From: Scytalidium lignicola
Lineage: Eukaryota > Ascomycota > Leotiomycetes
DNA length: 64,000 bases
NCBI GenBank assembly: GCA_002812745.2
Contig: NCSJ02000089.1
Coordinates: forward strand, 62,001-126,000
Direction of reading: 5' to 3'
Shown in pieces: positions 56,403 through 64,000 of the stretch (position 1 is the stretch's first letter; each line of letters starts with the position of its first letter). Both the position numbers and the translations under genes were made by a program. A model generated the notes under the pieces. It made no database searches. It saw nothing but the letters and a program-made list of their open reading frames with translations, and had not been told where the DNA came from.

Positions 56403-57100
56403 TATAAATAACTTTTCAATATTATAGTTTATAAGACTTATTTTAACAATTAAAATATAATAACGTTACTAATTAGAGTTACTGTACTTAAATTTTGTAT
56501 TCTCATCCTTTAACACGACTTTACTAGTAAAAAGATTACATTTCATCTCGTATAAGTGATAATATATGTCAGAGTACAAATGACCTGCAAGGGAGCGGGG
56601 AGCCGTAGGGCAGCTGTTGGCCCGCCGCAGGTAAATAAGAAGGGTCTTCTCCCTCATAGTTAGGAGGTCAGAGATCAATTTGCCTATCTATAGTGTCTAT
56701 AGGAATATATTGTATGCTTTTAGCACCTTAGCTGCTACTTCGCTGGTAACCTCAGCTGTGTCTCCTAGCCTCCTTTCACTCTGTGCAACAAATTACCCTG
56801 ACAATATATTCGTGAAAGGACATTAACGCCTAAGATTTGTGCTATTATTAATTTAGATTTCTAAAACCATACAGAATTTTCTGTCAGCGGTTAATAGAAT
56901 AATATTGTGTACATCTGAGTATAACTTCTTGTAGCAAAAAGTAGTTAAACGAGTGATTAATAAATTAACATGATAAGTTTATATACAATAAATTTGAATT
57001 TGTTAAAAATCGATTAGAAAATACAGCGTTATCTGAAAAAAATTATAAATTAACTGCAAAAAAAACCCTTAATTGACTTATTCTAATTTTAGCCAGTAGT
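56403..57100. other. AT-rich spacer
   Basis: No gene. A less AT-rich patch at about 56570-56640 (GCGGGGAGCCGTAGGGCAGC) has no recognisable product. Confidence 0.35.
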
Positions 57101-57260
57101 AGTTATAGCCAAGGAATCGAAAACAAATTATCTTCGACGTTGGTCCATTTACCTCGCTCGCTTTTCGGCTCACCATTGCTCACCAAAATCTACTGATAAA
57201 GCAGCTCTGCTCACTTTTCCGAACGGAAACAGATTTTGTTGATGTCAGGATTGGCATGTA
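57101..57260. other. GC-normal island in AT-rich desert
   Basis: About 160 bases of normal composition (for example TTACCTCGCTCGCTTTTCGG) bounded on both sides by very AT-rich DNA. No coding frame, tRNA fold or repeat match was recognised. Confidence 0.4.
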
Positions 57261-60200
57261 ATAATCGATTGTTATTAAATATTATTTTTATCTTTTATAC
57301 CCCCCCCTTTTATAAAAAAGCTAGCTAATATTAATAATAAAATAACATTATATTATCAAAATTATAAGCGCTGTTAAGAGAGCAGATAACTAGCAAAAAG
57401 CTCTCAGAACTGGTTAAAACTAGTTCTATTAATTTGATATATATACTATTTTTATAACTAACAAATAGTTAGCAAATAGCTCTTAGAACTAGTTATATAT
57501 AAATATATACTTGATAATAATATATTATTTTTTTAATTTATAAAATTAGATAATTATAGATAGTTGTAAATAGTTAAATAATTATAAATAGTTAAATAAT
57601 TTGTTAAAACTTGTATTATAAAACAGACAGAATAATAAATAACAAATCATAGTCAAGGAAAATATATAACAATAATAAGTTTATATTATTATATAAACTA
57701 ACAAGTAAAGCTTATTACTTGCTCTACTCGTAAGTAAAGAGTACTTCATACCCTCTTAGTATACATGATATCCTATTACATAATCAGCTTTCTTTTCTTT
57801 TAACCACCTCCTTTGTATAACTTTAAAATAATAATATAACAATAGATTTAATTGTAATAAACTGTAAAAGAAGTTATTTTAGTTTAGTATGATAAAAGGA
57901 ATAATAACCTTAGTTTTCTTTTAACAATATAATTATAACTATTCTTAGTACTACTACAATACAAAGAATTAACTTTAAATAAAACTGTAAGTTATAACTT
58001 TATTAACATGTTAATATGTGAATAAAGACAATGAAATCAGATTATTATTAACTGTAAAGTTATATATTACTACTTTTAAATTATCTTTTAAATTTTTTTC
58101 ATGTGAATANTCANCATNNGTACNATAACTACTATTCTACTAACAGTTATTATTAATATTATGTTTAACTTCATTACTATTTCAAATATTACATTTTATA
58201 ATACTGTTTTTGTCTAACAACTAGCTTTAATACTAATTGTATATATTCTTGTCTTGTATGTTAATTATACTTTTAATAGAAATTATATTTAAAACAATAA
58301 AGTTTTTATAAGTTAGATTTAAAGAGTTAAGAACATTAAAACAATTATATACTGTTATTGTAAATCAAGTTATAACTTATAAATAACTTGTATAATAATT
58401 CTTAGTCTATTTAGTAATAGTTATTGTAATTATTATTATAACTCTTCTAACTCTTAATATAATATTAAACATTATAAGTAATATATTTTACTTATTTACA
58501 AATTATNAAAAAGCTAATCAAATAATGTATAATAATCTCCAAGCTATTTAAATTGTAGTATAAGTCTTAACTTTTATTATTCTAAGCATAGCCTTAACTA
58601 ATAACTTTAATAACTCTCTTAATACTTTTACTTCTGCTTTTGCTCTTACTCTTGCCCTTAGCCTTAATAATTCTCATTATGTTATACTAGCCTTAATTAG
58701 TCTAGTTAGTTTATTCTATCCTAGTAATAATAAATAATCTCTTCCTTAAATTATATAAATTATAATTAACTGTTTGAAAGTTAACTTTGTTATTCTTACT
58801 TTTACTCTTACTTTTGCTCTTACTCTTGCTTTTATTAACTCTCTCCTAGTTAAAAGGCTGTATAACCTTATAAAAACATTTTAAAACTATATCTTAAAGG
58901 TTATAAAGATAACTTGTTTTAAGTAAAAGTATTATTAAGCTTAACTTTAAATAGAATTAGTTATACTAGTTATAGCTAATAACAAAGAGAAAAAATGAAA
59001 TCTTATAAAAAGTCTTAATTAAAGTATATTATAAAATTAATTTTCTTTTTCCNTTTTTTTTTACACNTTTTAAAACATTTTAAATTGTAATATACATAAA
59101 TATTAAACTGTAAAATCGTTTAGAATTTCAAAATACACTATATTAATAATTATAATAACTCCTTTTAATAAAAGAATGAATAAACCTCTTATAAAAGTAA
59201 TTCAAAAGACTATTATATAAAATTAACTATATATAAAGACAAAGTTATATAAATTAAAGCCAACTTTGTTAAATAATTAACTTTAAGCTTTATTTATAAT
59301 TATAGTAAAGTATACTTAAAAGGGAAATTACTTATAGTCAAGTATAAATAACAAATTAATCTTGTTAGAAAAAAACTTAATTCAAGGAATTGTACATTTT
59401 TAATTATTAAAATTATCTTTTAACAATTAACCTTCAATTATATATACTTATAAAGTGGATATAACTGTTCAACTACTATTATACAACTTTTCAGCAGGAT
59501 ATAAGTTATACATTAATATTATTAAAATATTAACTTTTAATATAAGCTTAAAAGAAAATAAATATAAAAGTTCGATTAATTATAACATTTTTACAAAGTA
59601 TTAATATAAACTATTATTTTGTTTATTTACATTAGCTGAATTTACAAATATATAAGAATATTCAATTCTTAGAAACTACTTTAAAACTTTTATATTTAGC
59701 TTTTTTACTGTATAATTTAATGTTATAAGTAAAGTTTTATTGTAAAAAACATTGAATTTAATAAAAACATATTCAAGTAAAAATGTAAAGTATATATGTT
59801 AAGGCCATGGTTTAAGGCTACACTACGCTTAGTCATCTATTTGTTTAGTCATCTCGCATCCTCGGTTAGCCTTAATTTCTATAGCTTTTAAGTTGTTCCA
59901 TAAAGCCTCAAAATAGAACTATGCTTATTTCTCCTACTTATTTTGACTTATAGTATAATAATATACTCTTGAATAATATACTCTTGAATAATATACTCTT
60001 GAATAATATACTCTTGAATAACTTATTCAAGTTAGCATATTTAAAAATATCATCTAAAATAGAAATAAGCTTATTCAAGATTATATTATAAAGTAATAAT
60101 CTAATCTACTAAATAAAGTTAGCTTTTTTGTCTTTAAGTTATATATACATATTAATAGTTAATTATAACTTCTTTAAATAAGGTTATATAAATGAATACT

Positions 60201-61343
60201 GTAAATAAACATAAATAATATTTACTTAAGTTCCTTTTATTATTACTAATAAAATCTAAGCAAAATCATTATTAAAAATAATAGAAATACCTTTNAAACA
60301 AAAAGTTCTAACTTTTTACAAACTGTAAATTATATAATAATTAATGAACAACCTTAAAATAATACTTGTATTGTATAAGAATTTTGTCTTATATAATTAG
60401 ATTTACTTTATAAATTATAATTATTAACTTATTCTTCTTTATAACTATACTTATAAACAATTTATTTAGTTAAATTAATATTTAAAATTGAGAATAAGTT
60501 ATATAACCTCTTAAAAGCAAAAGTATAATAATGTTTATAAAAGTTACATATAATATATTCTTACTTAATCTACAAAAGTAATAATATATAATTTTATAAA
60601 AAAAAGTTTTATTAATTTCTCTAAGCTCTTATAGATAAAAATAAGCAGTTTACAACTTGTTTTCAATTATTATAATAATAATATTAAAACATTAATGTTA
60701 GTTATTGTTTAGTTAATCTTATATATTAGTAATTAAAGACTCTTCTTATATAAAATTGTATATAAGTTTGATAAAATCAAGTAAAGACTAATTAAAACAA
60801 AGTATAAGCATACAAAAGTGTATAAAAGTTCTTTAAAGGTTATACAATTTCTTGTTAATTAAATACAACTTATAATTATACTTAAAGTTTTATAATACTG
60901 ATAAGAATCTTATATTATAAAAAGACTTTAAATAATATTATAAATCATTATACATTTAAACTTTAAAATACTCTTATACAGTTATAAGCTTGCTGATTAA
61001 TTATACTTATAAGTTAATTAAAAATATAAGATTTATATTTAAGTTTTAAGAAATATTAACAATAAGAATAAAAGTTAAAAGAAAATTATCAACAATATAA
61101 TATCTACAAACTAATGGACAAACAAAGTGTTTAAACATATAATTAAAAGGATATTTAAGATGTTATGTTAATTATGATTAAGATAATTAGGTTGATTATT
61201 TACTGATAATAGAAATGTTATATAAGTTTGTCAAGCTGAATACTATAAATTAAGTCCTTACAGGGTTATTAATTTTGGTGTTTTCATTATAGGAAACTTA
61301 GATCTACTTTACATGGCCTTCATATGTTCGTAGTATAGGGGTA
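57261..61343. repeat. AT-rich desert, decayed repeats
   Basis: About 4 kb with no frame of note. Features: low-complexity CTTTTGCTCTTACTCTTGC-type tracts (58628-58660 and 58795-58840), a cluster of Ns at 58111-58124, other Ns beside A/T runs, and a 15-base tandem repeat at 59956-60020. Composition rises from about 61,280 toward the LTR. Confidence 0.45.
59956..60020 (+). repeat. 15-base tandem repeat, about four copies
   Basis: Unit AATAATATACTCTTG; the CTCTT blocks recur at exactly 15-base spacing (59966, 59981, 59996, 60011). The last copy runs into CTTGAATAACTTATTCAAG, a short imperfect palindrome. Confidence 0.9.
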
Positions 61344-61602
61344 TGTTGCAATATTTGCAGTTTACGGATGCTACTTCACAGTGTTCTTACGGTTGCTTAT
61401 GCTAGGGCTTACGGATAGGGTTTACGGTAGGCTATTACTGTAGGCAACTATAGGCACCTGTAGGGTGCTTGTACAACTGTAACTGTTGACCATAACGGTT
61501 TTATGGTTGTAACTCTCTGTATATATAAAATCTGCTGTAGTTGTAGACTTCTTAAGCAATCAATACAATAGTGGTTCTGTATTCTTGCGTTTCCAGACAA
61601 CA
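61344..61602 (+). repeat. Copia-type LTR (3' or solo)
   Basis: 259 bases starting TGTTGCAATATTTGCAG and ending TTTCCAGACAACA, i.e. TGTT...AACA ends, with a TATA-like box (TATATATAAAA) near 61521. A purine tract (TATAGGGGTA) sits directly before it, as before a 3' LTR. It is not strongly decayed. No second LTR was found in the window. Confidence 0.7.
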
Positions 61603-61863
61603 TTAGAACGTTTATGTTAAATGGTAGAATTAATCTTGGTTAAGACTATAAAGAGTAACATATATAGATTCTAAGTAGTCTAATTCCAACGCATTAAGTG
61701 CCAGAATAAAGGTATAGCCGTATCTAAATCTAAGGATTTAGATAATAATCTAGCAAGGATCAAGGAAAACACTAGTATCATTTCAGTATTTTCGACCGAA
61801 GATAAAACCAATAATCTTAACTGAATTTCTCGGACTAGTTGAGGATATAATTAAGCCTTATTG
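61603..61863. other. 3' flank of the HET-domain gene
   Basis: No gene; presumed 3' untranslated region of the minus-strand HET gene and spacer to the LTR. Confidence 0.35.
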
Positions 61864-63976
61864 TTAGCATATCTCGAACTTTTGAAGAATCGTTTGGCCC
61901 ATCTCTTTCCAAGTAGCTTGGCCATCCATAAAATTTGAAACAAAACAAGTTCCAACATGCACGTAGTGGTTGTCAATTATCCTCAGAACAACCGGCACGC
62001 CTGAACCGCAGAGCAAACAAACAGCATCGCCCGGCTTACTGCCTAGAGGGCCTATACCTATGTGTCCACTTTCTGTCTCGAAAACTCTGAGAGTGTTGGC
62101 TAAGCCAACCGTCAAACGTACTTGTTCTTCAATATCTCTTTCATCAACGCTCTCAAAGTTCTGTCTGGCATATTCTAAAAGAGTGGTCCTATTGAAGTGA
62201 TTATTGGACATTTCATTTTCGGTCCAAAAATTGTCAACTATCCAAGCCACAGTTTCTTCTTCCGATGATGCTTGTCCCAATTTGTTAGCCAAAAGCAGCC
62301 AGCGTTCCTTAACCGTGGGCTGCAGCCGAAAACGCTTAATTCTCATTTTGATGATTTGAAGTCCCTTCTCAAATAATGTTAGTGACATTGGTGACAGATC
62401 CATTAATAAAGTTCTTGTCACGGCCTGTAAAGGGGGGGTGCTGGTTCTTTTTTNGAGAACAGCGGTAGACAAAGTCTCTTAAGAGCGTGAAGAAAGGCGA
62501 ATTTTCGAATAGTGCATACTCTAGGTTTGGAAAATCCCACACATGACTGATCCAATTCGAGACGACTCCATGTGTGTATAAACGTATACCTATCACTTCT
62601 GGATAATAGGTGGTTGATGAATTGATGCTTGTACCACTTGAAATGTCGTGGATATGTGATTCACTAATTGCTGAGTAATTGGGAGCCCATGTCGGGCACC
62701 CTTGCGGATAATTTAAGAAACCGATGCCTGCCTGATATAAGAAGAAAAGGGGATAGATTTTATTTGCGTCTGTGGAATTTTTCATTTCCTTATGAAGTGT
62801 CTTAAGAAGAGCCTTTACATAGTCTACAAAGGCTACATATGGGGGAGTTAGATTGCTGTAATCTGGTACAATTTCCAAGCCGCTAAGGCTCAGCATCCCA
62901 TAGATATAATCCTTCGGATTAGTAGCATGTTTGTGCTCGACCATCTTGGCCAGTATTTGTAACATGTCAGCGTCTGCTTTGACCAGTAATGGTAGTTCTT
63001 GGCTATTGCTATATTGCTGCGGTGAGGAGGAGCGAAGGTAACGGAAAAACAACCGAACGGAATCTACACCTAATATGAGGTGCAACTTGAAGCTCTCTTC
63101 ACTAAACACGCTCCAGACTTCGCTAGAAATGAAGTTCGGCCTTACATAAAGTGGCGATTCTTGGAACCGAAACATTGCTTCCGCTGCTTTAGACGCTGTG
63201 TTATAGTCCATGAATCTTAATGGGCATGCTAGTAACAATCGTTCAGCAAGAATGCACTCTTGAGCGATCCAGATACGCTCCCAGTATGAAAGGCATAGTA
63301 GATGATCAAATGCCGCCCATCTCCTGTTCTTCTGGAAGTCAAATGTAACTTCCAAATCTGGATCATCCACCTCGCAGAGGCTCGGATACGCGGAAAGCCA
63401 CTGAATATCTGCTGAATTTGGTGGCTGATCCGGAAAAGGAACAGCCTTCTCAAACTCCCTGGTCAAAATCTCGCAGGTATCGAAAGCAAGGCTGAGTTTC
63501 TCGCTCTCTACACCAAGCCAGGCAATCACGAGCTCCGCTGATGAGTATATTGATGACATCTGCTGGACTTGAGAGCTTTTTTCATCGTTATTCTCTTGAT
63601 TCACGCAAATTGCATCAACCCAGAGGCGAAATAATGACGGATCTCTCTCCGGAAACACTTTCTGCCAATGTTTCTTGACCGATTTGAGGGCGGCTGCCAA
63701 GTTAATCGTGACAGCAATCAAGTTACCACCAAGGAAGATGTTCTCAGTAACTCTCGGATCTCCCCAGACGTACGAGAGTGCGGTAAAAACTGGAGCGCTG
63801 GGAAGAGATACGATGTGAAGTTGACAGATGGTAGCCTTCTCGGAGACATTCAAGATTTCCAGGAGGCGAATCTCCGATTTAGACTTATCAAGGGGCTTGT
63901 ATGGAGACGCTTGAAGTGGATCCAGGATATAAGATCCAGGGTTGAAGTCCTCTTGTGATGATCGATTGGTAGACAT
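61864..63976 (-). CDS. HET-domain (heterokaryon incompatibility) protein
   Basis: HET proteins mediate non-self recognition and programmed cell death on hyphal fusion; the HET domain is a TIR-like fold. Seen: TALSYVWGD (residues 65-73), FRLWVDAICVNQEN (116-129) and MSSIYSSAELVIAWLG (140-155), the three HET blocks in order. The C-terminal tail IGIGPLGSKPGDAVCLLCGS with PVVLRI is the usual end of this protein class. An N at 62454, beside a T run, splits it into two frames; without the N the frame is continuous to the stop at 61864, about 703 aa, a common length. No intron needed. No WD40, NACHT or ankyrin partner domain. It sits at the edge of the transposon-rich region. The start at 63976 is the first ATG seen; upstream sequence is cut by the window end. 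Confidence 0.92.
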
Positions 63977-64000
63977 AGTTAACTGAGCCGAAAACCTGGG

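Noticed and set aside
29633..61300. CRISPR array or prophage-like system in the repeat-rich region
   Set aside because: Repeats are transposon ends and low-complexity AT tracts without regular spacers, and the genome is clearly fungal.

Overview
The window is nuclear DNA of a filamentous ascomycete (Pezizomycotina). This rests on short 50-100 base introns with CTAAC/CTAAT branch points, a HET-domain gene, a TPP1/Est3-type telomere protein, and a long AT-rich block of transposons carrying C-to-T/G-to-A decay typical of repeat-induced point mutation (RIP). The class cannot be fixed from sequence alone.

Layout. Bases 1-29,330 are ordinary gene-rich DNA: a WDR6/Rtt10 WD40 protein (-), tRNA-Val(UAC) with an intron (+), nicotinate phosphoribosyltransferase (+), an acyl-CoA dehydrogenase ending in the peroxisomal signal SKL (+), the FAB1/PIKfyve lipid kinase (-), a large TPP1/Est3-domain protein (+), a BolA-like protein (-), a malonyl-CoA-synthetase-like ligase (+), eIF4E (-), a Sym1/Mpv17 membrane protein (-), and two identical divergent tRNA-Gly(GCC) genes. 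Most single-frame reading segments understate these genes; I rebuilt the exons from splice sites, including exons of only 11, 12, 26 and 28 nt.

Bases 29,633-53,030 are a nested transposon block. A hAT element with a recognisable multi-exon transposase is cut by a Copia element. A second, truncated Copia copy follows in tandem and shares the central LTR. Then come a Tad-like LINE reverse transcriptase, a second Copia type on the minus strand, a Tc1/mariner element, a Gypsy reverse transcriptase, and a 424-base GC-rich hAT-like MITE with a perfect 8-base target duplication. A C-to-T/G-to-A decayed relative of that MITE lies 0.7 kb away. A lone intact gene for a glycosylated four-pass membrane protein (53,400-55,403) separates this block from a second AT-rich desert (about 56,400-61,300). 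After that come a Copia LTR and a HET-domain gene (-) at the right edge.

Assembly quality matters. Nearly every N in the window abuts an A or T run. In the WDR6 gene, the HET gene and three hAT exons, leaving out the N restores the reading frame, so these breaks look like consensus artefacts, not mutations. I found no clearly new multi-gene system. The best leads are the MITE/decayed-relative pair, the decayed hAT with near-intact exons, the tandem Copia, the GC-AG intron in the NAD gene, and the BolA/acyl-CoA ligase head-to-head pair.
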